From: Zanthoxylum bungeanum | Taxonomy: Eukaryota > Streptophyta > Magnoliopsida > Sapindales > Rutaceae | Assembly: GCA_019454045.1 (NCBI GenBank) | Contig: SKCR01035538.1 | Span: 1-64,000, forward strand | Length of the DNA stretch: 64,000 bases | Direction: 5' to 3' | Shown: positions 11,444 through 23,574 of the stretch, one piece after another | Numbering within the stretch: the first letter of the stretch is position 1 | Layout of the letters: each line of letters opens with the position of its first letter | Position numbers and translations under genes: made by a program | Notes under the pieces: model-generated | What the model was told of the DNA's origin: nothing | The model's input: only the letters and a program-made list of their open reading frames with translations | Databases searched by the model: none

Positions 11444-13454
11444 TGTTGGTTTATCTAAGGTCCCAAGATCAAATCAAGACATGAAATAATGTGTGAAACA
11501 TCAACGGAGGTAGCGGAATACTCACATTGATCGGTTATGTCGATTTGGAGACGATTCAAGCCCAAAAACGCACTGCCTTGATCTCAAACTGCAACAGCCA
11601 CTGCACAAAAAACAGAAAATTGAGTGAAGAAACGGAGCTCCTAGCTTCGTCGGATGGATCCCGTCTCATGGTCGAACCTCCCTACCACCTTCGCAAGACT
11701 TGTAAGTGTGCTAGCACTTGATTTTCACCATGAGAAACCACTCTTGCTTCCCTTTGTTCACGCCATTTCTGGTTCCAAACCAGTGAAGAACAGGCTGTTT
11801 TGGCGTGAGAGAAGAGAGGAAATGAGAGAGATGAATTGTTGTATTTAGTTTAAAAATGATTTACCAAAAATCAATTTATATTTATGCCATAATTTTTCAT
11901 TAAATTAATAATAAAATTATGACACATAACATGCAATGGCTTAGAGTGTCAAACACTCAACTCCATGCAATGACATTGAGTGCAATGTACACAATCTACA
12001 TGCAAAGCATTAGAATGACATGTGTCATGTGGGCCCCACACGTTTCCAAATGAAAGTGGGCCCACGTGCACTCACGCGTTCGGGTTCGATATTTCCGAAA
12101 TACCGAGCTTACGTCGCGACGTTAATTAAATCGAATTTAAATAAATAATTGCGCCTAGCGAAATTATTATTTACGTCGCTAACGAATTAATTCTAAATTA
12201 ACTCGTTTGCCCGAATTAAAATCTAATTTTAATTCCGCGTCGAAATCTAATTTCGTCTAATATATCGAATATATTAATACATCGATTAATTCCGAATTAA
12301 TCGTTCTCTCTCTTTAGACGACATTTTATCCCGGATAATAAAATATCTCCGTAATTAATCCTAGATTAATTCTCTCTCTTCTGTATAATCCCAGATTATT
12401 CAAGAGTGCGAGTTGTGCGTCATCGGTGGATTATCGGGAAGCGACCCATGAGATCCCCGGATAAGTTGGCAGTAAATACGGTCGTCGGAGTGCCCGAATC
12501 ACGTACGTACCAAGTACTACGTTCTACCGATTTACGAGACAAGGTCGACTCCTAGCAAAGCACCAAGTCTACCAAGTTCTCCGGACATATTCATCAAAGA
12601 ATATCAAAGATGTATCAAGCGTAGTATACAAATGTATTGTGCATATCGGTCCAGTATCGGATAATCACGTGCTAGGGCTGGGGCTGGATAAGTGTCTGCC
12701 CCGTCCGAAGCACATATCGGATGTCTGGTAACTAGTCTCTATAATCGGATATACATGACCTGGTCATAATATCACGATTGGCCGGCGCATCACTTAAGAG
12801 CACTAATACCGTATCCTGCGTGACATCATCTCCAATATGACTGAGTGATACTTCCGTCTTGACATCACATCCAATACTCTACGACTCTCTGATAAACCCA
12901 GAAGTGGTGTACACAGAACCCGTTTAAAGTCCCCCACCAAAGACCAAAGTTTATCGATTATCGTAAGTATTAGCGATGTAAGTCTCAGGTTAAGACCATA
13001 CACACCTACCTTGATTTCGGCCTCCCATAGACACATAGTCATAATACCAATGGGATTCCGAGGGGTCTATCCAGAGCGAAGCTGTTTCCCGTACCGTCGG
13101 TGAAACACGACCTCCTATCGCACTTGCATAAGTATCCAATACTTATATATATGAGAACTATGCCGTTGTGCCCTCACAACGCGCACAAGTGCAATACTAG
13201 CCTATTCCGCATTATCGATGTCCAGTCTCGATAATACTACGGCTAGGGATATTTAATGATTAACCTTCGGGGACTGATACTGTCTCATATCATCTCAGTC
13301 CAGGAACTAATCATAGGGACCTCTCTTCATTTATATATCTATGGTGATCTAATCACAAATGATGAGAGTGCAATTTTCTTGTCACATAGTTAATTTGCTA
13401 CAACAACACAATGATCTGTGCAAATAGTGACGCTATGGGTCATAATGTCCAACA
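11444..13454 (-). repeat. K1 5' LTR
   Basis: Plus-strand TGTTGG at 11444 to CCAACA at 13454, 2011 bp. Adjacent to the primer site, so it is the 5' LTR of a minus-strand element. Same block order as the left LTR, with small indels. It includes the five-hairpin cluster (near 12180-12303) and the CGTCGCGACG palindrome. Confidence 0.92.
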
Positions 13455-13459
13455 GTTGC
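13455..13459. repeat. Right target-site duplication of K1 (GTTGC)
   Basis: Identical to 3577-3581 and immediately follows the CA end of the right LTR. Confidence 0.93.
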
Positions 13460-13681
13460 CATTCTAGATGTTAGACCATCTGTAATGCCCTAGAGTTATC
13501 TTGGGTGCTTCAATTATGGATGGAATTGAAGGCATTGTGCATGTGTGAAGTAGTATTGAATAAAATTGTAATATTATTCAATTTGATCATTGATGATATG
13601 TTGCCATTCTATAATGTTATGAGCACTCTTGGAATGCCTATAATTGTTCTTGGGTGGCTTCAATTGTAGTGAATTGAGTTG
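13460..13681. repeat. Two-copy tandem repeat of ~140 bp interrupted by K1
   Basis: With K1 removed, 3523-3581 plus 13460-13550 forms one ~150-bp copy, and 13551-13681 forms a second. Shared blocks include TGTAATATTATTC, TTTGATCAT, GTTGCCATTCTA and CTTGGGTGGCTTCAATT. K1 therefore inserted inside the first copy. The identity of the host repeat is unknown. Confidence 0.65.
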
Positions 13682-14290
13682 TGTTGTTAAGATTAATTAG
13701 ATTATGTTGTGGAAAATTAGATTTTTAGCATGAAATTGATATATTTTTCTTATGGATCAGATCTGAAATACCATCATATGATGATGAAAATTATTCATAT
13801 AAATGTATTGGATGTATTTTGGGGTTGTGGAAACAATTTCCGGAAATTGTTTCGGAGTGTGAAATAAGTGAAAACGCGAAAAACGGTGTTATCAGGTGAC
13901 TTTTGAGCCAAACCGGGTGACGGCTGCCCAAACAGTAAATTTGTCACTATTCAGGCAACCCATGAAATGCCCTAATACTATTGGGGCTGACTTGGGCAGC
14001 CCTCATGTATATTGGGTTGTCGGTTTGGTCAAAAATGCATTTTATGCCATTTTACAGAAAAATGTTTTCGTAAAAGTTTCGTGACGTTTCTTAGTTATTT
14101 ATTGTCGTTATTTGATATCGAATAAATATATTTAGGTGAAATATGAATAAATTATTCATATTGAATAATTTATTCGGTAATTTTAAAAAGTTTTAAAATT
14201 ATGATTTCACCCGACCGCGAGCTCCACTGAGCCCGCGCCAAAACCACCCCAATAAATAGAACATTGGTTTCATTCCAATACCGAGAAATC
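13682..14290. other. Unclassified repeat flank
   Basis: No domain or RNA recognised. A GC-rich patch (14215-14260) is followed by AATAAATAGAAC, which could be a TATA-like box of an LTR. It is probably the continuation of the LTR-like sequence that starts at 1716, but no terminus or TSD was found. The 62-codon frame at 13896-14084 is not supported. Confidence 0.3.
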
Positions 14291-16590
14291 TTATGTTCCA
14301 CACTTATGTCATCATTTACTCAGTATTCTCTCCTATTGTCGCCACCGCCACCCCTCGACGGTTCAACTTCCAAACTTTTTACTTATTGTTCTTTCGTCTA
14401 CTTTCTTGTTTTATTCTATACTATCCTGCAACTTCAGTGATCTATGCCTTGGTATCCCTCCCGGATTCATCCGTTTTCTGAGAATGTCCTAGGGAAAACA
14501 ACGATATTCATTTTTTCTATTATTGTCTAACAAGGGTTGGGATGGTAGGGGTTGGTCCTGTAGTATTTCCGATTACGGTGATCTCACTAGCCACTTGTGC
14601 TATAGTTGCACATATTGCTTATCTATAAGCCTAGGACTCTCTTGTTTACATGTCTGGTGTTGGCTCCCACATTAGGGTACTACTGCTAGGAACTATCTAA
14701 ATTTCATGCTTCAACTTTACTGCTGATCCGTTTTCCAATTATCGATCATACTACCTGTTATTGTGAACATTTTCTAGGGTCATGCTCTCTAAAATACTCT
14801 ATCATGTTGCCTCTATACTTATTCCTACCAGTTTCTATTGCTTAACTGTCTTAAGTCGTTACTCTCTCTCAGAGTCTTATCATACTCCATTTGTTATTCC
14901 TTCTTATGAAGTTTACTCCGCTACTTAGATTTCCTTCTCATCTTAGTTCCTTGAACTCCTTATATCTTTACTCCCCTGGAAACTCCATCAACTTCGATTG
15001 TTTAGGACATCTTTACTAAATTTCTTGGTTCGAGTGTTTCTCTCATCTAATTCTTCTTTCTCAATACAATGAGATTCTTATGAGTTATATATTATATTCC
15101 TGAGAGCCGCTCTCTCTAGTCCTTTCGTACTTTGAGTCTTTACTCCCTTAAGAGTTTCCAATTCAATGATGGCTGCTCAATTTGGCTCGACTTATTATAA
15201 CTTTGAACTATTTTATCTCATGTTTTTTATCTATATTCCATTGAACTCATTGGTTTGGTTGTCCAGCCGTCTCATCATTCTTCATTATTTGTCAAATGAA
15301 TTTCTTCACTGGTCCGTCTGGCTATTTCCTAGATTTCTGCTCTCTGATGTTGCTATAAGTCACAGCTATGACACTCTGTCATACTGTTCATACTGGTACT
15401 CTTGTCACTCCTAAATATTTCCAACCTCACATGTCTATTCTTTTTTTTATACTTCCATGGATTCCTACTGGCATTGGTCTGATCTATGAGTTTCTAGTAT
15501 GTTTGGTTTATTCTGTGGACTTCTACAAATACTACAAGCCTCGTATTCTTGAACTATTCTGGGTTCTCTTTTTCTTAACTGTAGAGACTTTCTTGGACCT
15601 TTTATGAGTGATCTATCTCTTATGTTTTCTATTTCTGGCTTAGGATAAAATCTCCTCGGGCTTCTTACGGTTATCTTCATCCATGCTGGTAAAGGATGGG
15701 ACAAGAATTTACATCTCACATCTTAAAGGATATCGACGTCCTTGTTCTGGTACTCTATTTCGTGGTATAGCCTATTACTCATGTAAGGTAGATATGAAAT
15801 AGGCTCTGTCATGGCAGCTTCTTTAATCGGTATCACCAAAGGGTGAGACTCTGGGTAGCTCAGGGTCATATCTATATCGGGTTTCTTAGGATAAGGCAAC
15901 TAATCATTTCTACTATCTGTTCATCCTTTTTCACATCTCATGTCTATTGAAACTTCCATGACTAACCCTAATTTCTTGCTTCTTTTACCTTTCCGACTAT
16001 TCTTCATATTCGAGGAGCTCACCGTCTATAGGAGATACTCTAAGACTATTGATTCCGCTTGGGAGAATTGTCTGAGGTAGAAAGGAATCTTACTTGGAGG
16101 GAAGAAATCTTACTTAGGTTTACTCGACATTTCACTCTCGCTCAGGCTTATTCTATTTTCTTTCCTACTATGAGTGCTGGCACTTTCGTATCTATCTAAT
16201 TCTATATCTATACCTCTACTTACCTCAGGTTACTTAAGCATCTACACATCTTTCCTTATTTTTCTTCTAGCTTTCTTTTCTCCTTTTTACTCTATTGGGT
16301 ATATACTCTTGGATCTTTATTATCTAGTTTCATAGCTTGTTCTGAACTTCTGGAAGTAAACCATGATGATTACAGAATGATTCATAACTAGAGCAAGGGT
16401 TCTGGTTACTTTGTTAGGAAAAGAATTCAAATAGCTTTTGGAATGCTCACTAACCTGTCTATTGGACCTGAGAACGTACTCGAGGATTGGATACTGGAGA
16501 GGTAGTGCCTCGTATATGGGTATCTCGAACATACTGCGTATACAAGACCCCAACACTCTACCCAATGTAGTCACTGACTACCTAGACCAC
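14291..16590 (-). pseudogene. Decayed Ty3/gypsy interior (probable gag side of element G)
   Basis: The plus strand is markedly pyrimidine-rich, so the minus strand is purine-rich, as plant gag-pol usually is. It directly follows a probable primer site and the G LTR. Minus-strand frames at 15465-15719 and 16320-16574 are short. The first is basic and contains a C-x2-C...H-x4-C arrangement that could be a distorted gag zinc knuckle. No RT or integrase motif could be recognised. Assignment to G rests on position and composition. Confidence 0.4.
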
Positions 16591-16602
16591 GCTATGATAC
16601 AT
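16591..16602 (-). other. Possible primer-binding site of G
   Basis: On the minus strand ATGTATCATAGC matches 9 of 12 bases of TGGTATCAGAGC (initiator tRNA-Met) and lies 3 nt inside the LTR terminus at 16606. If correct, 16606-21389 is a 5' LTR and the G interior lies to its left. Confidence 0.5.
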
Positions 16603-17295
16603 CTTTGTAACATCCCCAATCCGTAGATGTTACAGGCAGGGAATAGGCCGTCATATCCCCATGAGCCTCTGACTCTCTGCAAACTGCTAATCTCACTTCG
16701 TATATAAACCCATGCATAAGACCATTTCCCAACTCTTCAACATAAATGCATAACACTTTTCATACTAAGTACTCAATTTTACTACATGTTGTAACATTTT
16801 CAATGAACACTTATAATGCAGTACATATGTAATTTTTACTATATAACATATATGATACATAACGTATCCTGACTCTGACTAAACTGAACTCTATCTCTGA
16901 CTTGACCTGATGGACCAACTCCCTAATGAATCCTCCGAGTAAACCTGCAAAACAAAGAAACTATGAGTAGGGGGTATATCATTTGAACGATCTAAGTGAG
17001 TGGACAGTTAAAATAAAATAAGAATTCAAATGCCCTTTTTTCCTTTTAAGATCCATGGTTCTAAAACAAGATTTATCTCAAGTAATTCTTTTTGAAATAT
17101 ATTAAATTATTTGAAACAACTTTCTTTCTGGAAATCTTTTCCGAAAACTACTTCTGTCTGAAATTTTTGAAAACTCTCATAACAAAGTTTCTTATGAAAT
17201 CTCTTTCTTGAAATCATCTTTTCTGTAAAGTTGTCTCTGAAAAATCTATTTCTGGAAAATCTTTATCTGGAAATCTACTAAAAACCTGACGCATG

Positions 17296-17540
17296 GGAGC
17301 GTTACGTATCATCGTCCCCCCATACGCCTAACTAGAGCCAGAAGTGCAAATTTATGATATTGGGTCGTTACGTATCGTCGTCCCCCAAAGCATACCACTA
17401 CATGTCATTGAACTAGCGTCTATGGGTGTTAGGTATCGCCATCCCCCTAGCCGTGATATATTGGGGTCTTGGGGCGTTACATATCACCATCTCGCAAGCC
17501 ACAAATCTAGAGCCAATGGTGCAGATCTATGCTACCCTCC
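17296..17540. repeat. Minisatellite in the G LTR (4 units)
   Basis: Four degenerate units start around the core GTTACGTATCRTCRTCCCCC at 17301, 17367, 17428 and 17476 (spacings 66, 61 and 48). Variants are GTTAGGTATC and GTTACATATC. A 113-codon frame crossing it (17344-17685) also crosses the Q boundary and is not a gene. Confidence 0.75.
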
Positions 17541-17562
17541 AACTATGAATCTAGGATCTAAA

Positions 17563-19320
17563 TGTTGGGATGTATGCCCTAGAGCTACATGTGATGTAAA
17601 CGGCTTCATGTGTTTAGAAATAAAAGGATGCATTATTCATTTATCTAATTATTTGTTCAATAGCGCATATTGTATATCTTCATAAATACCGTAGATTACT
17701 TATGTACCTTCAGACTTGGTGTATGAACGTCATGCACCAGAGGATTTAAGACTTAAGTTAGTAATCTTAAATAGTCCATAGAGAGCAAACAAACCGGATA
17801 CTTTGTTTGTGGTTTATCTATAGCTGCGGTCCATTCTATATTTGGATGACGATCTTAATCCGGATCGTCCATGTAGAAACATTAGAATGGAGGCACCTTA
17901 TATGATGTGATCATATAGGACTGGGCCAAGATAGAAATTACATTCTTATAATATCCGTTAAACAAAGAAAGTCATTTCGATCTACTTGATGGTCATACAT
18001 GGATTCATCTTAATCCTGAGTATACTACGAACTCCTGCATAACGGGTTGTGTCCTTTGATTTACAAAGGTGAGGTTGGTGTGTAGCAATCCCAACCAATA
18101 ACTACGTACTTTGGGGGCATAGTCTGTTATGTAGCTGGGAACGTCTTACATAGACATGGAATTCACTCTTTCTTGCGAGAAGTAGATGAATATCTCTCTT
18201 AAGGGTTGATTCGGTACTTGAACGATTAGAGCGCTCAAGTCTTTCTATTACGAATAGAAAGATTAATATTCATAACTGTTATGAATGAATCGTTCATTAG
18301 AGAATCAATGGTACTTAAGATATAATAATTAGAGGGGTATAATGGACATTATGACCCGGGTCTAATTACGAGATATTCGTGAAGGATCAATTCGTATGCA
18401 ATGACTATATCGGTGGACACCGACTTGGTTCGGCTTAATATTTCATCTATGGCAACGAGAGTGCAACTTCAAGTTTTTAGTCGAATAACCCGGAGTTAAT
18501 AATTCGGAATATTTAATTAAGAGCTTAATTAATTCGAGATTATTGGAGCTCAGAAACGTAGGTCCACTTGGTCCCCGTGCTAGCTCAATTTACTATAGCG
18601 GAGCTAATATAATTGGATGGTCCAATTATGTACTCACAAAAGGAATAAATATTATTAATATGATTAATAATAATTATATCACACATGAGACTTTATATTA
18701 AAAGTTAATATAAAGTAGTAATAATTATATATGATAAATATTAAATTAGAATATTAAATTATATATGATATAATTTAATAAGGCTAAGAATTATTACCAA
18801 GGTAGGATTCCTTATTGGATAAGGAATAGGATTTGTTTGTTTGGGAAACAAAATCAAATCCTAATTAAAACCCCTCCTTGGCCAAAATTCCTAGTATTTT
18901 ATTAGGAATAGGATTTGTTTGTTTAAGAAACAAAATCAAATCCTTATTACCCTACCATGGCCGAAAATTAAGAGACCAAATGGGAGTAGGATTTGTTTAT
19001 TTTTGGAAGCAAAAATCAAACAAGGAATCCTATACCCCTTGGCCGAATTCCATAGAGATTGGGAGACTAGTTGTTGATTTGTTTTATGAAACAAATTAAC
19101 CATAAGTATAAAAGATAAATTATGATTTATTTTTAATACACAAGTCATTAGAAACCCTAGCCTCCATCTCCTTCTCCAAGCTCTCAAGAGTTGAGAATTC
19201 TTTCCGGTGTGTGTGATTATTCTGTAAACCGTTTAGAGATTAATTTGTGAGTGTAGCCCACACTACCCACCGTTAGTGTCGAGACATGGTTCGGAAGACC
19301 TCGTGACGTTGAAAAACATC
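17563..19320 (+). mobile_element. Q: copia-type LTR nested in G (3' end uncertain)
   Basis: Starts TGTTGGGATGTATGCCCTAGAG at 17563, a characteristic plant copia LTR start. It runs through ~1.75 kb of LTR-like sequence with AT-rich stretches and, near the end, hairpin-bearing tandem repeats. Gypsy-LTR-like sequence seems to resume near 19320 (ACTCACGGCAACCAGCCCC follows). The preceding 5 bases are CTAAA; I could not find a second CTAAA after a CA terminus, so the right boundary is approximate. Probably a solo or truncated LTR. Confidence 0.55.
18825..19060. repeat. Tandem hairpin repeats in Q
   Basis: Three units spaced 82 and ~78 bp each hold an inverted repeat built from GGATTTGTTTGTTT and AAACAAAATCAAATCC: 18829-18861, 18911-18943 and about 18989-19025. 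Each is followed by a CCTTGGCC- or CCATGGCC-containing spacer. A weaker fourth copy may lie at about 19072-19096. Confidence 0.7.
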
Positions 19321-20287
19321 CCCAAATACTTAACATAACTCACGGCAACCAGCCCCTGGAATCCCTACAATTTGCGCAGATACAAGTTCTCAGGGAGCTC
19401 CGTTTTGTTTGGTTTTAATTCGGGATTTTAGGAAACACTTTAGGATAATTTTAGGGGTGGAGAAAAATCAGATCTGAAATTGAGCAGTGAGTGGCGCAAA
19501 TCGGACCTGAAACTGGGTGCAGTTCGCGCCCATAATGTGTCCAAAACAGTCTGTTATTTCACTGCAGTTCAAGGGCTGTTTGGGGACTGTTTCGGGGCTA
19601 TTCCGGAGCTGAGATTTTGTGTAAAACATCAGTGAATCAACTGGTGTGGTTCGGCCAAGCAAAGGGAAGAGCAGAAATTTTTTTCAAGTTCGATCCATGA
19701 GCCTAATCGCTTCCGCTGCGCGAGGGAAAGCGTTTCTTACACTAATGGCATCTGCATCCATAGTCCTGAATTACGTGTACACACGATATCTGAATCGTCA
19801 ATTCTATATCTGGGTCAAGTTAAATACAGAGGTGGGTTTTTCCCCCTTGCCTTTGACAAATCAAATCCATATCATACTTTTAAAACCATGATTTCACAAA
19901 GTACTTTCATTTAAAAATAATTGAAAATAAATTGGCTAACGCCCTAAGTGCTCAAAAGTAAGTCTTAACTCAAAACAAATCAGTAATTATCAGTTTGAGA
20001 AAATGGGTACACTCAAAGTTTTGAAATCTGGGTGAAATTACTAACTTCAGCGTAGGAGATTGCGGTTCCTGCAATGATATATAATTGGTAACATAATCAA
20101 AACACAAGTCTCGGATTATGCATTGAGACTATTGTCACTACATGACATATTATGCTTGTGACATGAAAAATTATGTGTAAAATTGTCGATATGAGACCCT
20201 AAGGATGGCCCTAACATCCTGAGATGGAATTGAAAACGCTGAACTAATTCCGAAAATTTGGCCTCGCGTCGTGACACGAGCCGTTTG

Positions 20288-20299
20288 GCGTCGCGACGC
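20288..20299. repeat. GCGTCGCGACGC palindrome in G LTR
   Basis: Perfect 12-bp palindrome. The same core occurs in the LTRs of the unrelated families K and T. Confidence 0.85.
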
Positions 20300-21389
20300 T
20301 CACTGATTCGGAACTGACGCAGAGCCTCTGTTTACTCTGTGTCATGACGCTACATTCTTAGCATTGCGACGTCCCCATATACGAACTCGAGGCAGAGAGC
20401 CTCTAATCACACGTGGTGCAATGCCGAAATCATATCATCGTGACACTAGCCAAAATCCAAGGCTTATCTAGCCCCTTCAATGACATAGCCCTAAGGCAAC
20501 CCAACTCCATCACTCCAACACTGTCACATAAGTAATTCTCTAAACCTCAACATTAGTTAAAACCCATCTTATATCATCAACTCAAATCCTAACCATTATC
20601 TAATATCATTAGTCACAATCATAATTTCCTAACACATCCATATACTTATAGACCTCATCCAATGCTAATACTATCATGACACTTCTAAAAATAAATGCCA
20701 ATAACTTTATTAGTACCAAATCAATCAATTTCCATTTCTAGGGTATACTAACTGTGAAATGAGGCTTTCCTTTTTCGAGCGTAAAATTGAAAAATGAGAT
20801 GGAAAGAGAAAAGGAATCTTACCAAGCTTGGAAACATGCTAGGATGGATCAAAATACCTTGAAAATGAAGACAAAATTGAGAGAAGAAAATCCCCCCATT
20901 TCCTTTGCTCTTCACGTTTTTTGGTATGTGAGGGAGAGAGTGAATAATGTTCTATTTATAGATAAAAAGGTCTGATTTTTGTGATGGAATAGGTGGTTAG
21001 GATTGTGCCACCTCACCTTAATCTAGACCATTCACGAATTCTACGTAGTATCCACGAAAATCTCAATTTGTGACATGCTTTTGATTTGAATTTGGAAAAA
21101 AATTTAACGTGAAAGTTGTTGGCTCGATCTTAGCTTTTCGACGATATAAAATGCATAAAAAATGGAGTTCGTATGAGAAAGTTATGGCCCAAATACCACT
21201 GGCTATTCGATTTTAACCTTGGAATGAATTTCGTATCAGATCTACGAGGAATTTTTGAATTGTCCAAAAAGTCCTTCCATGAGCACATTCATGCTTGAAT
21301 GTGATTTTCATCATGTATCATGTCTCCAATAACGTAATAGTTATCAGCCTCTGATAAAGTACATGCCGCTGGGGTTACCGGATGTTACA

Positions 21390-22180
21390 AATATAGATTT
21401 ATTCGTCAAGAAATCCATTTAGAAAAACCGTTTTGACATCCATCTGCCAAATCTCGTAATCATGATAAGCGGGAATAGACAATAAAATCCTTATTGATTT
21501 TAACATTGCTACTGGTGAAAAAGTTTCATCGTAGTTGACACTAGGTCGTTGCGTGTAACCTTTAGCTACCAGTCGGGCCTTAAAGGTTTCAACTTTTCCG
21601 TCAGGCCCGCGCTTCCTCTTGTAAACCCATTTATAACCGATAGGAACAATTCCTTCAAGAATTTGAACCAAGTCCCAAACTTGATTCAGATGCATAGAGT
21701 CTAACTCTGTTTTCATGGCCTCTTGCCACTTCATAGAGTCGATGTCCAACATCATTTCTCTATAGGTAAAAGGGTTAGTCTCTTCAACTAAGAGAACATT
21801 AAGACTTATTTCTTGTATCAAATACAAGCGTTTAGGAGGTCTCGATACCCTTTCGGACCTACAGAGTGTGGGTAATGAAGGTTCTTCATCTACTTGAACT
21901 TCAGGTTCCTCCGTTGGTTCGTTGGTCTCAGGTTGTACTTCATCAAGTTCAACCTGTCTATGATTACCTCCTTCAGTCAAAAATTCTACCACTAGAAATT
22001 TTCCGAAGGGAGTTACGAACACATTTTGATGCTCGGTATCATAGAACAAATTTCGTATTTGAAGGATATCCAACAAACCTAAAGTTTTTCCCTCAAGGTA
22101 AAAACTTATTCTGCAGAGCCACCATGACGTATGCAGGACAACCCCAAACCATAATATAATTATGATTTTATTTCCTACCG
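21390..22180 (-). pseudogene. M reverse transcriptase, N-terminal part
   Basis: The frame 21399-22211 (270 codons) holds an acidic linker (NEPTEEPEVQVDEEPS), a SERVSRPPKR block, then [57 protein letters not shown] and QMDVKTVFLNG. The last contains the first catalytic Asp. The frame ends at a stop just after NGFLDE, where intact elements continue toward the YVDD motif. A few bases later the G LTR begins, so YVDD and RNase H are absent. The first ~40 codons of the frame overlap decayed integrase C-terminal sequence. Confidence 0.87.
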
Positions 22181-22660
22181 GTCCATATCTCAAACGGAGT
22201 CGTAGGAACAACTTTAGAAGGATTTTTATTCAAAATATAAGCGGTAGTTAAAAGAGCATAACCCCATAAGTAATAGGATAAATCTATAAAACTCAACATA
22301 GATCGGATCATATCCAATAATGTCTGATTTCTCCTCTCTACTACTCCTTTATGTTGTGGAATACCAGGAGGAGTATATTGAGTGAGAATCTCATTTTTCT
22401 TCAAATTATCAGTGAACCTCAACTCATATATTCATCGCCTCGATCTAATCGAATGCATTTAATATATTGACCAGTTTATTTTTCTACTCTGTTTAAGAAT
22501 TCTTTGAACATTTTTAAAGGTTTCTGATTTTTGTTTCATCAGATAAACATAACCGTATCGTGACATATCATTGGTAAAAAGTAACAAAGTAGAAAAACCA
22601 CTGTGAGTAGTCTGACTCATGGTACCACATACAACAGAGTGTATGAGTTCCAATAAGTCA
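22168..22660 (-). pseudogene. M integrase core
   Basis: Two frames, 22459-22653 and 22168-22422, cover the copia integrase core. The first has SVVCGTMSQ at the first catalytic position (Asp expected before VCG, here Val) and FTNDMSRYGYVYLMKQKSETF around the second Asp. The second has PGIPQHKGVVERRNQTLLDM with the third catalytic residue (Glu of VERRN), then LWGYALLTTAYILN. A frame break and missing bases separate them at about 22423-22458. Non-functional. Confidence 0.83.
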
Positions 22661-22679
22661 GTGCATCAGTGTCCCACAC

Positions 22680-22830
22680 CCGAAAATGGGGCTTTGGTAA
22701 TTTTACCCCAAATGCAAGATTCACAGGTTGGATAAGGTTCAATGGTGAGATCCTGAATAAAACCATTCATAACCAACTGGGTTAGGCATTTCACGCCTAT
22801 ATGACCTAACCTCATATGCCAAAGTTCAGT
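22680..22830 (-). pseudogene. M pre-integrase zinc region
   Basis: Minus-strand translation reads LGHIGVKCLTQLV, then CESCIWGKITKAPF, matching the copia GAG-pre-integrase domain (HHCC). It lies between protease and integrase core as expected and is out of frame with both neighbours. Confidence 0.75.
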
Positions 22831-23327
22831 ATTATTTTTTTCAGATAGTTACGTTTATTAATTCCAGTATTCAAGATATCTCGAGAAGTGTGCAAAATAT
22901 AATGACCATGCTCATTTGGACAAACAAAGATCTGAATCTTATTTTTATCACAAAAATACAAGGAATAATTCTTAATATTTACATGATATCCCTCTGTATC
23001 AAATACAAAAAGTGATATAATATTTGCTACGCATCCCGGTACAACATAGCAGTCATGTAACAAAAGTCTCCCACTGGATAAATGAATCTCGCATAAGCCC
23101 ACTACAATCGCATCTAGAGAGTCACCACTCCCGAACCACAACTGCATCTCTCCAGTTTGTAGCAGTCTACTTTCCTTTAGCACCTGCAACGAATTGCAAA
23201 TGTGAATAGGACAAGCGAAATCTAAAATCCAAGTAGATGTGACAGCTTCACAAGCTAATGAGATATCAATAACAATAAAAAATAAAAGTACGTAATGTCG
23301 ATGCTCATTCCATCCTGATTTGGGCAA
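22812..23327 (-). pseudogene. M protease region
   Basis: The 171-codon frame contains STWILDFACPIHICNSL, the aspartic-protease active-site block. Copia elements normally have D-S/T-G here; this copy has D-F-A, so the catalytic triad is damaged. It is followed by LWFGSGDSLDAIVVGLCEI and VVPGCVANIISL, the usual copia protease flap and C-terminal blocks. The last codons (NKRNYLKKI) run into the pre-integrase linker. Confidence 0.8.
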
Positions 23328-23574
23328 GGTAGTCAGGATAGTTCCTCTTTGAGTGCCCGACCTTCTGGCAGTGGTGGCACTTGTCTTCAGAAGCTCTTTT
23401 GGGCTTCGCTATCTTAGCCTGCGGAGGAACATTGAAACCATTATTCATCTTACCATTTATCTTATTCCCTTTTGACTTGGAGTGGGAAGAAGCGGAAAAT
23501 GAAGTGGGTTTTGGAATGTGAGTCAGTACTCTCTTCCTTAAATCCTCCTCCGCTATAAGAAGCATCTTATGCAA
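23305..23574 (-). pseudogene. M gag C-terminus with CCHC knuckle
   Basis: The frame has a Ser/Lys/Asn-rich linker followed by CHHCQKVGHSKRNYPDYL. The CX2CX4HX4C pattern is complete except that the final Cys is Tyr. It binds RNA in intact gags. It follows the gag frame 23575-23865 directly, separated by a stop codon. Confidence 0.8.

Larger units (their letters stand above)
3582..13454 (-). mobile_element. K1: complete non-autonomous Ty1/copia element, minus strand
   Basis: A 9873-bp element with LTRs of 2026 bp (3582-5607) and 2011 bp (11444-13454), each bounded TG...CA, and a perfect 5-bp TSD. On the minus strand the order is 5' LTR (right), mutated primer site, ~2.2-kb leader, decayed gag/protease, integrase, RT, RNase H, polypurine tract and 3' LTR (left). 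No domain is open and the RT YVDD motif is deleted. K1 and K2 are very similar throughout, damage included, so the damage predates their separate insertions. The two K1 LTRs differ by scattered substitutions and small indels, so the insertion is not very recent. Confidence 0.93.
16606..21389 (-). mobile_element. G: long Ty3/gypsy LTR containing nested Q
   Basis: Bounded by TGTAACATCC at 16606 and GGATGTTACA at 21389, an inverted terminal pair typical of chromovirus-type plant gypsy LTRs (Tekay/Del-like, inferred). After removing Q it is about 3.0 kb. It contains a minisatellite at 17296-17540 and a GCGTCGCGACGC palindrome at 20288. The right end abuts pol of M at 21390, in the middle of the RT domain. 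No matching 5-bp TSD is present at 16601-16605 (ATCTT) and 21390-21394 (AATAT), as expected if the second LTR lies elsewhere. No coding sequence. Confidence 0.72.

Noticed and set aside
17344..17685. 113-codon plus-strand frame.
   Set aside because: It crosses a minisatellite and the boundary of the Q insertion; chance frame.
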